Source of the DNA: Branchiostoma floridae
Lineage: Eukaryota; Chordata; Leptocardii; Amphioxiformes; Branchiostomatidae
Direction: 5' to 3'
Length of the DNA: 64,000 bases
Assembly: GCF_000003815.2 (NCBI RefSeq)
Contig: NC_049985.1
Location: forward strand, 315,678 to 379,677
The notes below the pieces were generated by a model. The model was given only the letters and a program-made list of their open reading frames with translations, had not been told where the DNA came from and did not search any database. Of the stretch, positions 23,548-34,026 are shown piece after piece. The first letter of the stretch is position 1, and each line of letters begins with the position of its first letter. The position numbers and the translations under genes are program-made.

Positions 23548-26496
23548 CTAACGGGAGAGTACCACGATGGGGAATGTATCAAGATAGTCCTCCCGACCCG
23601 TTATCTCCATGGCAACCGCGGCTAGCGTGCTGCCATTGGTGGGATGCTTCATGTTGGGAGAGATTTCAGCCAATGGCACAGCCACATGAGCGAACCGAAG
23701 GATGTCAGCGTCGGGCACTTTTTTTGGCGACGCCTCTGAGGCGAAGCCGTTACACTCGTGATCGAATTCCTCTTCCTTATCGACTACGCTATATTCCAGC
23801 ACCTCTGACCCCCAGAGGGAGATGTCAAGGTCGATTGTGTGGAGGCCATGCTTGTTGGGGTCGCGCACGCGCAGTAGCGACTTTTCTATCCCATAGAGGA
23901 AGGTTTTGAGGCTTGTCGGCGTCATTTCCGTCAGGATCTTCACGGCCATGTTGATGAAATCAGGCTGGTCGGTTTTAAGCTGAGGCGGTGTAAGGAACGG
24001 CGAAGACACCTTCAGCACCAGGACTTTCTTCCTCAGCAAGGCGAGGGCATCTCTAAGGTTCTTCCTCGGCTCGATGTTTGACCCGAGGGAGAGGTGGACC
24101 AGGCTGTCGTTGAAATCCTATGGTGTTCTCTCGATCAGGACACCGACTGGGTCGGCGAAGCGCAGGGCCTGTGGCTTGCGGACTCGCACTTGGATGCACG
24201 GGGCCTGGACATATTGAAATGAAAGTATTATGTTGGATGATAGTTTACTTTGGTAGACTTGTTTGTGGCAGTTAGGCTCGAAACACGGCACCCCTGGCCG
24301 GTAGGCAAGTTTTACTTTGGAGGGAGAGTTTTACTTTGACCTCATTCCGTTTCGGCAAGTTTTCTCAAAAGACAGTCGAGTCTTCGGACTCACTCTGCAA
24401 AATATGTTTTTTTATTCTACCCCGACAAAAAGGCATATGTAAAATGAGATACAAGCGTTCTACTGCAGTGCCAAAGAAAGCGGCCAGGGGGGCCCAAATC
24501 TTATCATTTTTTTATATCAAGAGCTAACCACATACTAAATTCCACAATGATCCATGAATCGCTTCTACATCATGCTGCATGCTAATTCACAGACAGTCAG
24601 GGCAATAATAAGCAATAGTTGAAATTTTCATTTTTTGTCATTAATGATGTTTAGATTAACATGTACATTAGTTACATAAAACGTACCTTGTAGAGAGCAG
24701 TGCAGATTCTGGCCACATCAGTCGCTAATTTCTCCACCAAGTCAAATGACGTTGACTCCACGTAACTAATGATGTTTTGGCAAACACCCGTGTAGTTCAC
24801 GGAATTGCTGACGTCACCACTTTTTCCTGCCTTGCGCACGTCACAACCCAGGCGCAAACTGATGACGACTTCCTGTTTTTTCCCGATCTCGTGCTGGCTG
24901 ATGCCGATCTCGGTGCGGCATCGCAGGTTGTCTATCTCGATTACGTCATAGCCTCTTCCGCTGGGAAGCCTACAAGTACTCAGTGACATCTGAAAATTGA
25001 TATGGGTATCATAGCATTAGTCGCACACCTCTGGAGCAAAGAATCTGTCATTTCTGTAACCTGAACAAGGTTGAAGATGAATCCCACATTTTATCAGATT
25101 GTAGTTTATATAGTAACGATATAGAAATATTCTTTTTAGTAATGTTATAGGAAAGTTCTCTCACTTTGAATCTTTGTCTAGTGTTGAAAAATTCATTTTT
25201 CTTAAGCTTAAGAGTTTTGATCAAACGATATTATACAAACACATCTCAAGCTACATTTTTAACATTACGAAGCAACGAGAAGAAGCCAAACAAATGTATT
25301 AGAATTTTTTAGAAGCCATGTTTTAGATTAGTCCTAGAAACCACGTGTACTGTATTACGACCTTTTGTATCTATATGCCTGTACTTAGCCCGATAGGGCA
25401 TGAATGTGCAATAAAGACTATTACCATTAAACCCTAGGGAAAATGTTGTGTTTCCTGTTTCCCTGCCTACCCTAGAAAAAAACTGCCGACCCTAGACTTT
25501 TTGGGGGGGTGGGCAGTGGAGTCACATAGCTTCCAGTTAGAATTTTTCAGCCTGCTTCCTAATGAAGTAAAAACACTGCTTGTCCTATCTAGTGAAGGAT
25601 GAATGCATCTATTATGCACAACATTCAAGTTTGACATTGAAAGACACTTAGTGTCCTCATGTATTTCAGTTTACTTTGTCTTTGTTCAACTGCATTGTAA
25701 CAAGTCACACTAAAGGTTTGGCCAGCCTAAAAAGATTACAAGAAAAAAAGATGATCCCTACCTACCGACCCCAAGTTTTTTAATGACTGGAATAGAAAAC
25801 GCAGCATACTTTCCTAGGCCTAATTTTTGTTTTTGTTTATTCATTGGTGGTAACTTTACAGTTACAGTGCATAATAGCACTCAAGGGTACTGTATTACAT
25901 ATTTAAGTTAAAATCTTTACAGATGAGACAACCAGATTACATAGTATTACACAAGTATACGACGTACTTCAGCCAACTACGACGTAGTTTTACAATTCAT
26001 AACGTACTTTTGCGAACTACGACGTAATTCGCACAACTGGCTCCAAAATAATTCGACTTAACTTCCTGAAGTACGTCGTTGTTGCTTGAGGTTCCATCTG
26101 ACCTAACTACGTCGTAATAAACATGTCAAACTATTTTCAGCCAAACTAAAAGTTAGTAAAACATTGCTTATAGTAGGGTTCATTAAGCACAACCAGGAGT
26201 ACTTACTTCCAACGTTTCGGTGTCTGTCAGACACCATCATCAGGGTAGAATGGCTGGATACGATTCTCGCTGCTACCGAAACGTTGGAAGTAAGTACTCC
26301 CTGGTTGTACCTAAAGAACTTCAGTACTATATGAATAATTGACAGCCTAAAGAAACTATTTACGGATACGACATGGCTGTATTACATCGTGTATGACTTA
26401 CTCCATCAACAATCTATAACTCACCTTGTCATGAACATTTATTTTTTCCCCGAACACAGAGAACAGGATTGTGGTAACTTTCTCACGTATCGCCAT
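23548..26496 (-). CDS. folB-folK: Dihydroneopterin aldolase-HPPK fusion (FolB-FolK), one in-frame stop
   Basis: Model on the minus strand: 26496-26425, 24989-24687, 24204-23548, both introns GT-AG and phase 0, about 343 codons. Residues 1-153 are FolB-like (dihydroneopterin aldolase, which splits dihydroneopterin into 6-hydroxymethyl-dihydropterin and glycolaldehyde). The expected catalytic positions are present: Glu58 in 'GISQHE', Tyr90 in 'SVNYTG' and Lys135 in 'VRKPQAL'. Residues 155-343 are FolK-like (HPPK, which pyrophosphorylates that product): 'LSLGSN', Arg237/Arg239, then 'HTIDLDI' with the metal-binding pair Asp250/Asp252. The order matches the first two modules of fungal FOL1; the third module, DHPS, is absent because the frame ends. 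A TAG at 24120-24118 (codon 154) falls in the linker, the only disruption I see. Animals are generally held not to make folate, so this may be a transferred or retained gene. The two spliceosomal introns argue against contamination. Confidence 0.85.
25021..25430 (+). mobile_element. 5'-truncated LINE, ORF2 C-terminus and 3' tail
   Basis: Within the first intron of the FolB-FolK gene, on the opposite strand, a frame reads R-I-C-H-F-C, then 'VEDESHILSDC', then S-L-Y-S. This is the C-x2-C...E-D-E-x-H...C-x3-Y signature found at the C-terminus of many non-LTR retrotransposon reverse transcriptases. The sequence ends in 'gcaataaagactattacc', a typical LINE 3' tail. The reverse transcriptase core is absent, as expected from 5' truncation at insertion. 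Confidence 0.75.
26189..26308. repeat. Foldback element with 33-bp inverted repeats
   Basis: ACAACCAGGAGTACTTACTT followed by 'ccaacgtttcggt' (26189-26221) is matched in inverted order at 26275-26308 with a one-base indel. The loop of about 53 bp contains a smaller palindrome, 'ggtgtctgtcagacacc'. No coding frame. Confidence 0.85.
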
Positions 26497-27001
26497 TTTG
26501 AATACCAGAAGAATTCCCCGAGAGTAAGGTTTAGGTTCAGGGTTTTTTATGTCTAATCGGGAGGAAATAGCATGCTTTTCAAACCCTGTTCACAGAATCC
26601 AGCTTCATTCTGTCACCTAGAATTTGTACAGAAAAAATATTCCTACCTGTGCAAAAAATCGTTGACGGTGGAGTGACGCCCACCGGGCCTCTGGGCTAAT
26701 GTAGTCTCAAGTGTATCCTCTGCGATTCTTTCCTGTCCCAAACCAACCGTACCGACGTCCGACAGCAACCCCAAGTGTCAATGGGCTTTACAAGACCAAG
26801 CGACAGATACTGGACGAGTTACTGGTGATAATACGTGGCTCTGTGTTGTCTGTGGTTCTGAAAGAGGGAAAGAGAATTCACAGGTGTCGGCTTTGCAGGT
26901 GACGATCTAGTAATTAATCACAATAACTTGATCACAATATATACGATCCAGTAATCAATCTAGCTAATTATATCAACCAATTATGGCTATGAGCTTCCAC
27001 C
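26497..27001. other. Upstream region of FolB-FolK gene
   Basis: This should contain the 5' untranslated region and promoter of the minus-strand FolB-FolK gene. No TATA-like element is convincing. A plus-strand open frame of 63 codons (26711-26902) ends in Arg-Cys-Arg-Leu-Cys but shows no recognisable domain. Confidence 0.4.
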
Positions 27002-27175
27002 ATGAAAATGTCTGTCCAGTTCATCCGTTTCAAGATCCAAATTGCCACTTTGAATGTCAGAGGACTCACGCAGGTCAGCAAGCGACAGGAGCTGGATGAA
27101 CTACTTGCAAGGGAGAGAGTGAATGTGTGCTGTCTACAGGAGACCAAGGTTGCAAGGGAGGTGGAAAAACGGTAA
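27002..27175 (+). pseudogene. LINE endonuclease N-terminal fragment
   Basis: The frame from ATG 27002 reads 'IATLNVRGLTQ', then 'KRQELDELLARERVNVCCLQETKV', which I split here as the N-terminal Asn motif and the catalytic 'QETK' motif of apurinic-like endonucleases of non-LTR retrotransposons. It stops at 27173-27175, and the rest of the element may lie in the gap that starts at 27301. It is on the plus strand, as is the LINE 3' end at 25021. Confidence 0.75.
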
Positions 27176-27300
27176 AAATTAGCCAAATAGACAGAAAGCA
27201 TACCGGGAGGAGTCAAACGGCACAGATGGTGACATGTGGATTGTACCTGGCATGTTATCTGTCTATTTGGCCCATTTCTGCTGATTTTGCAGGGACATGT

Positions 27301-28092
27301 NNNNNNNNNNNNNNNNNNNNNNNNNNNNNNNNNNNNNNNNNNNNNNNNNNNNNNNNNNNNNNNNNNNNNNNNNNNNNNNNNNNNNNNNNNNNNNNNNNNN
27401 NNNNNNNNNNNNNNNNNNNNNNNNNNNNNNNNNNNNNNNNNNNNNNNNNNNNNNNNNNNNNNNNNNNNNNNNNNNNNNNNNNNNNNNNNNNNNNNNNNNN
27501 NNNNNNNNNNNNNNNNNNNNNNNNNNNNNNNNNNNNNNNNNNNNNNNNNNNNNNNNNNNNNNNNNNNNNNNNNNNNNNNNNNNNNNNNNNNNNNNNNNNN
27601 NNNNNNNNNNNNNNNNNNNNNNNNNNNNNNNNNNNNNNNNNNNNNNNNNNNNNNNNNNNNNNNNNNNNNNNNNNNNNNNNNNNNNNNNNNNNNNNNNNNN
27701 NNNNNNNNNNNNNNNNNNNNNNNNNNNNNNNNNNNNNNNNNNNNNNNNNNNNNNNNNNNNNNNNNNNNNNNNNNNNNNNNNNNNNNNNNNNNNNNNNNNN
27801 NNNNNNNNNNNNNNNNNNNNNNNNNNNNNNNNNNNNNNNNNNNNNNNNNNNNNNNNNNNNNNNNNNNNNNNNNNNNNNNNNNNNNNNNNNNNNNNNNNNN
27901 NNNNNNNNNNNNNNNNNNNNNNNNNNNNNNNNNNNNNNNNNNNNNNNNNNNNNNNNNNNNNNNNNNNNNNNNNNNNNNNNNNNNNNNNNNNNNNNNNNNN
28001 NNNNNNNNNNNNNNNNNNNNNNNNNNNNNNNNNNNNNNNNNNNNNNNNNNNNNNNNNNNNNNNNNNNNNNNNNNNNNNNNNNNNNNNNNNNN
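27301..28092. other. Assembly gap of 792 N
   Basis: The gap length of 792 is not a round number, so it was probably estimated from read pairs. It follows the LINE endonuclease fragment directly, so collapsed repeat sequence is the likely cause. Confidence 0.99.
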
Positions 28093-31000
28093 CGGAAGCT
28101 ATATTACGGCTGGATACCAGGCTACAAAGGATCAGGTCCAGGCCTAGGTTCGGACCTGAACCTGGACCTGATTCAGTATGACTCATACCAATCGTCCATT
28201 TCACTACAAATAAATCTGTTTGGTGGAGTATTAGACTTACACCGGCGTTTTAAAATCCTACAACGCTAACTGCACCTGTACGATTGACTGTAAAACTTGG
28301 TAGAAATGACTATAAACTATACCCTACTTCACTCTTGTTATTTTCTTCCACTTGCAAGCGCCAAAGCTTGTGAATGCCTGATCAAATAATCTGTTGATTC
28401 CTAATAGGTCCAACATCCGGTCCACCTATTTCTTTTTAGAAAAACCCGGTTTTGTACTGGTACGCTGTAACCCAGCGCCAATAGGGAACTCGTGCGGTGA
28501 CGACTCAAGGATGACAGTGGACGCATAGTCGGGAGACATGGTCTATTGGCAACATCTAACTGGAACCCATGATAGTGAACAACAGGCACACGTCATGCGT
28601 GACGTAACCACTAGCGGACCCTACCACTATACACGTGGGTGGTGGTCCGAACCACCATAACAATCACTATACAATAGTGGCGCAGCCCTAATATGGAGCC
28701 TGGTAGAGACTACACGCAGTAGGTTGCTACAGCGAAGTACTACAGTGTTTACACGACAAGATAGGGGGCGTTGTAAGACTTTTAGTACGTATATGAATGT
28801 TACAACATCCAGGTGATATGATACTTGTGATATCTATTGATTTTTTTCCCGTGCCCCCCCCCCCCCCTCCTCCACTGGACCTCTGGGAAGAGCGGCGAAG
28901 ACCGGCAGTTTGAATAAAGGGAACTAAACTGATCTGAACCCAAGGTACCCGTTTTAGTTAACATTTAAGCAACACCTCCCAAAAAAAAAAAGATTAACCC
29001 AAGACTGGCAAGAAATTAAACCATCGTGGCCTTTGTTGCTGGTGACAACCACCCGCAGCCACCCCCCCCCCCCACACACACACACACACAAACCTGTTTT
29101 GCGATGACCTTCGATGACCTTCTTGCGTCTACCGACACCTGCTGTCAGAAAATAGGGCACTCAGCCCCTGGGGATAAATACGATTTGCATACAGGTTTCT
29201 CTTAAGAGATCTGTTCAAGGCAATTCAGTTAAGCTGCGTCGTCCTCGCTTTTGTAATCGCATTAAAACACTTAGGGTGCCACTAAAGCATCGTGTTCTGT
29301 TTGGGTGTCGGTCGTGATTAGCCACTCTGAAGATCTTGAAGATTCAACAACTGACGGTGTGTATCATATGTTTTTAACAATACTGCCCATGACTATGACT
29401 GTGAGCCAGGTCGTGGATAGACAGCGATCGTCATATGCCATCTGAGGTCATACGTGGGCATGTTTGTCCTGCAAAACTGTGGCTGTCCTGTCACAAAATA
29501 GCTCTTTGATTTAAGTTGATTTTAAGATCCTCCTTCGGTCCTGTCACAGCCTGATAGAAAGCTGTACGAAAAAAAATCAAAATGCATGCTATAGCCCACT
29601 TCGCCGTATTTAATAACTAGAGCCTCCAGAACATGACGAAAATTGTCATGGTAAACAGGTGTTTACCAAGTAATTAAACAGAATTCTTACTGCTCGGGTC
29701 AAACTGCATTTGAAACACCTGTACTCTGCATACATGTACCTCAAATTTTGCCTCAGCAAGCACTACTGACCTGGATGTGCAGATAGTACTTCGGACTATG
29801 TCATTAGCACTTAAAGCAAGGTCAACAGATTTTATCATTTTGTGAGGACTTCCTCGCTACTCAAACCTTCATTATATTAGCGGTTTGTTGACTAAATTCA
29901 AGAATGGACAGACGAAATACCAAACAACTCTCACAAAGCTGAGAACAGTAAAATAGCATTTACTAAGGATACGAACAAGTGTAAATCCAACATGGCTCGT
30001 GCCCTACTTTCAGGGACAATGACCTTCCGTCGCGTGAGGTCAAACACTTCGTACCAATTGTTGTTGTTTTTTTCTTATCGTACGGTATGATATGATATTT
30101 AGCCAGGTTATAATTGAACTGACTTCCCCCGACAAGGTACTGCGAAATCTTTTTTTTCTGTCAAAACATTGAAAAACTGAAGTTTTGGACTACACGGCAA
30201 TGTCCTCAATTCGCTGTCGTCAAATTATTGAAAGTTTGACCAAACACTTCACATAACCTCCTTTGAATTCTACATGGCTTTTCATTTTTGTTTAACCCAT
30301 GTATGTCTTGCTTTCTTATCGTTATATGTAAGTGTTTTGATCGCCACTGCTTTGTAATTTCCGTAGAGACGCGATAAGCCAAAATGCCAAGGCTGAAGAG
30401 TGCTGCGGGGGATTGTTGCCACAGAGGGCATTGACACCTCGCTTAGACCTACGTCACATTTCCTACCGTGGGCCCGAAAAGACAAAGTTTTTGCCGATAA
30501 ATATGCACAAAGCATGCCATTTTTGTCGTAGTTTTTTCGTTCCCCTTTGTGAAATGTGACCTTTTTTAACTGCCCGTGGTCTACATTCAGAACCATCGCG
30601 TGCAGGGATACTGTCATGTCCAGTTTGCCATAGCAACACATGTGTCATGAAATTTTAATACATCTCATGGGACTACTGAACGTCTAGGATTTGCATATAT
30701 TTCTACGAACAGGTCCAGCAATAAAAATACGTATTTTTTTGTTTGAAAAAAGTGGGGGGGGGGGGCGTCTGTACATAAAATCCTTATTACCAAACTGGTT
30801 GAACTGGCGACCTGTCTACAGTGTGTGCTGTGACTGACCTGATCATATCGGACATAAATTATGAATGGTTGACCTGAAAACCGCCAGAAAGGGGGAGGGG
30901 AGTTTCACTAAACAATGTATTTGCGTGTACATGGGGTTTTGCCACGTACGTGACCAATATTCCCGCAATTAAAATGTTTGCGGAGGATATGATATACATG

Positions 31001-31152
31001 TATTACGTTTGATATAACTAGAATAACATGAAATTAGGGAATACATTGATCTATTTATTGAGCTTTTCCGCAACAATGGCCCTGATTGGGTTATTTTGAG
31101 GTGGAAAAGAATTAGTAAGCCATTGTCTAAACCCTCTTCATTATTAGGAAAC
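28093..31152. other. No gene recognised; low-complexity tracts
   Basis: No domain-bearing frame is visible. There are a poly-C run near 28855-28867, a C-run plus (CA)n near 29063-29091 and a poly-G run near 30754. The rest is AT-rich non-coding sequence upstream of the LRR gene. Confidence 0.5.
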
Positions 31153-33156
31153 ATGTACAGCGGCATGAGAAGAGTGATGATCCTGCTGCTAATCGTCCTG
31201 AAAGAGAGCAGGCCGGCAACTGCAGCCTGCAGCAGCATACTACCAGGTGCATACATGTTAGAAATATATGAATTTGTTGCGAAATTCTTAAATGTGATAT
31301 GATATAATATAATATATAGAAGAGTGCTCTCATTTCTAAGCTAACCGAAGTCTATCGCCACAGTCAGTAAGATATCTGAGTAAGTCTCTTATATAATTAG
31401 CAGGCAGAATAAAAGTTATGAACTAACTATGCGGCTCCAAATTCCTACCGTGCGATAGATGTCGGTTATATATTAGCTGACGTTTCAGACATCTTCCTGA
31501 GAGCTTCTAACGAAAATTCTGTTTATTGCAGCTTTATGTTGCTGATGTAGGTGGCGCTATGCGGAAAGAACACAATCCCAAACGTGGCTACATTTTTATC
31601 CCCTCTCGTCGTGGTTCATAACTGGATTTGTGTTCTCGCCGCAAAAGCGCCACCTACATCGGCTACATATAGCAACGAGAATCGGAACTCCACATAGAAG
31701 CTCTAAAGAACATGCCTGATTGGCATAGAAACGTCAGCTTAAATAGTTGTATAAACGAAACCTCTGCTATCCTAATCTCCAAGCAGATTCCCTCCGGTGG
31801 CATAAACCAGTAACATAAGCTGGGGAAGGACTTCAGCTTATGTAACTGTTTTATGCCACCGGAGGAATCTGCTTGGAGATTACTGCTATCCTACAACCTA
31901 CCAACCTAATGACATTGTTTTCGAATCTATGAACGTTATATTTATCATTTATCACAGTAAGCAGTTCTTGTGCAACGACACCAGCCTGCGTTTGCCGCAG
32001 TAACGAGCAGCTCACCGGCGTCCCGCAGGACCTGCCCTCCAACATCACCGCCCTCCTCCTGGACCAGAACTGGATGGAAGCCGTCCACCGGGACAACTTT
32101 TCCCGCTACGGGAGCCTCGAATACCTAGATCTTAGCGATAACTCGTTGTCACGCATCGACAGTAGAACATTCGCCAACCTGACAAACTTACGTCGGCTTG
32201 AGCTGTTCAGAAACCGCATCAACTCCCTCGCGGTTGACGCCTTCGCGGGACTCGACAATCTGGAGACCTTGGCTCTGAGCATAAACTACTTCGAGAGCCT
32301 GGTCGGCACCATGTTTGCTGGGCTGGGTAACCTGGTGAACTTGTACCTCAACGGTTGCTCGATATCATCCATCCAAGGGAACCCGTTCGCGCTACTCGGC
32401 AACCTGAAGGTCTTAAACCTTCATCAGAACCTCCTGACCAGCCTCAGTTCGGACATGTTTAACGGGCTCTACAGTTTAGAAACCCTCACTCTGGATTCTA
32501 ACAAAATCACCAGCATCGAATCCCGCACCTTCTACCACAATGGAAGGCTCAAACTCTTGTCAATGTCGGAGAACAAGATCAGCACCATTCCGGATGGCAC
32601 CTTCGTGAATCAGTACCAGATCCAGTATATTTTATTGTCGAAAAACAGCATCAGCGGCGCTTTTCCAGTTGGAGCGTTCCCGACAATTACGTGGTGGTCG
32701 TCCGTCGAGATGGGAGAAAACCGTATGGAGACCCTACCAGCCACAGCATACGACAAACTGGCCTCCTTTGCATCTGCCATAATCAGCGACAACCCGTGGC
32801 AGTGTGACTGTAGGATGGCTCCCTTTAAGCAAAAGATGAATGGGTCTCACGCGTTTGAAAGCCAGATCATATGTGCAGGGCCCGCTAGCCTTGCAGACAA
32901 AAGCTTGCTCCAAAACGTGAGCGTCGCTGAAATGGTGTGTGCGCAGACAGCGACGTCTCCACCAGATGCCACTCCAACAGCTAACAGTGTTCAGGGGAGC
33001 ACAAGTGCTGACTCGGGCGGGTCGAGTAGCACCACACGTGGACAGCCCGAAATGACGCAAGCCAATGCCGGACCCGCTATTGGCATGTCCTCCCTGCTCG
33101 TGATCCTTGTGGCTTTTCTGGGCAAATTAGCCGTAGTGCCTTATCAATGGCAATAA
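31153..33156 (+). CDS. Secreted or GPI-anchored leucine-rich-repeat receptor, VLR-like layout
   Basis: Two exons, 31153-31246 and 31958-33156 (GT-AG, phase 1), give 430 residues. The start is ATG 31153; an in-frame ATG at 31165 is an alternative. Exon 1 is a signal peptide (hydrophobic MILLLIVL core). Exon 2 has a Cys-rich LRR N-cap ('ACVCRSNEQLTGVP'), about nine LRRs of 24 residues with L-x-x-L-x-L-x-x-N spacing, and an LRR C-cap beginning 'NPWQCDCRMAPF' with four cysteines. A Ser/Thr-rich stalk and a final hydrophobic segment (about the last 28 residues, 'MSSLLVILVAFLGKLAVV') with almost no cytoplasmic tail follow, which suits a GPI signal. The layout recalls lamprey variable lymphocyte receptors and other LRR adhesion or recognition proteins. 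The ligand is unknown. Almost the whole ectodomain lies in one exon, and the single intron carries two foldback elements. Confidence 0.9.
31474..31741. repeat. Foldback element in the LRR gene intron
   Basis: 'tagctgacgtttc' at 31474 is inverted at 31728-31740. Internal blocks also pair: 'gctgatgtaggtggcgct' (about 31542) with 'agcgccacctacatcggc' (about 31647). The pairing is imperfect, as in an ageing MITE. No frame of its own. Confidence 0.75.
31773..31882. repeat. Near-perfect 110-bp palindrome
   Basis: TAATCTCCAAGCAGATTC at 31773, continuing through 'ctccggtggcataaa' and 'taacataagctg', is mirrored at 31832-31882, leaving a loop of about 10 bases. Stem arms are about 50 bp with only a few mismatches. 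It sits about 75 bp before the acceptor of the main LRR exon. A similar 'ctccaagcagat' string occurs near 18409 and 20401, suggesting a dispersed family. Confidence 0.85.
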
Positions 33157-33164
33157 CAATGATC

Positions 33165-33600
33165 TTTATTGCATATTCCTGCCCAACATGGGATAAATGC
33201 ATTGAGTTGGCATGGATAACTTAAGTATACGTGAAACAGGTTACATCTTATATCATCTAAAATCTACATAGTCTCTTTACTCTTTTTGAAACTTGTGTAA
33301 ACAAATGTACAGAGCTTTTCCAGTACGTTCTATTTATTAGTCGACATAATGTAGTTAAACATTTCGTCCTTGCTTAAACACGCATATTTATTATCTAGTT
33401 GTATTGTACTTATGAGATATTTGCGCATCTCGGTGTACAGTGGGCATTCTAAAAGAAAATGTACTTTATTCCCTACACATGTATCATGACTAGAAAGTAT
33501 ACCTTGGCATGTAAATGTAGCGCCACTTCACCTTTATCCGACAGGTATCCTATATCCGTGGCTTTAACAAAAAGTTACGTAGGGATATCATATCGATGGA
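33165..33600 (-). mobile_element. 5'-truncated LINE, antisense, ORF2 C-terminus
   Basis: On the minus strand a frame reads 'TCQGILSSHDTC', then 'NKVHFLLECPLYTEMR' and 'KYLI', which is the C-terminal C...H-F-L-x-x-C-x-x-Y motif of non-LTR reverse transcriptases. It ends at a stop near 33345, with an AT-rich 3' region running toward 33165. It starts a few bases after the LRR stop codon, so the LRR 3' untranslated region is probably derived from it. Confidence 0.7.
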
Positions 33601-33953
33601 CGGTGATTTCATATTGCAATATTTTCAACATATCTTTTTAGAATGTTGGAGCTTAAAACTACCATTCGTCGACTTATACTATGTTTAAAAAACAACGGAT
33701 ATAGGTTATCCCGCGGAAATAGGGTGGAAATAGGTGACCCAGCGTTTTGTATACAAACAGTAAATTCTTGAGTGTAAAACGTATTTAGATATCTTACACC
33801 GTTGTGATCCATTATATATAATAAGGATATGATCCTATGCAGTACAGTCAAAGCTGCCTAGACCACTGATAAGGGGACCGATAAAATCCGGAAGATAAGG
33901 AACCACTAAACTGTGGTAAAAAAGGTCAAAATGGCCAGGTGTTCCTGTTCTCT

Positions 33954-34026
<73 letters not shown>

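Noticed and set aside
27127..28269. Long open frames across the 792-N gap
   Set aside because: They are made almost entirely of unknown bases and have no evidential value.
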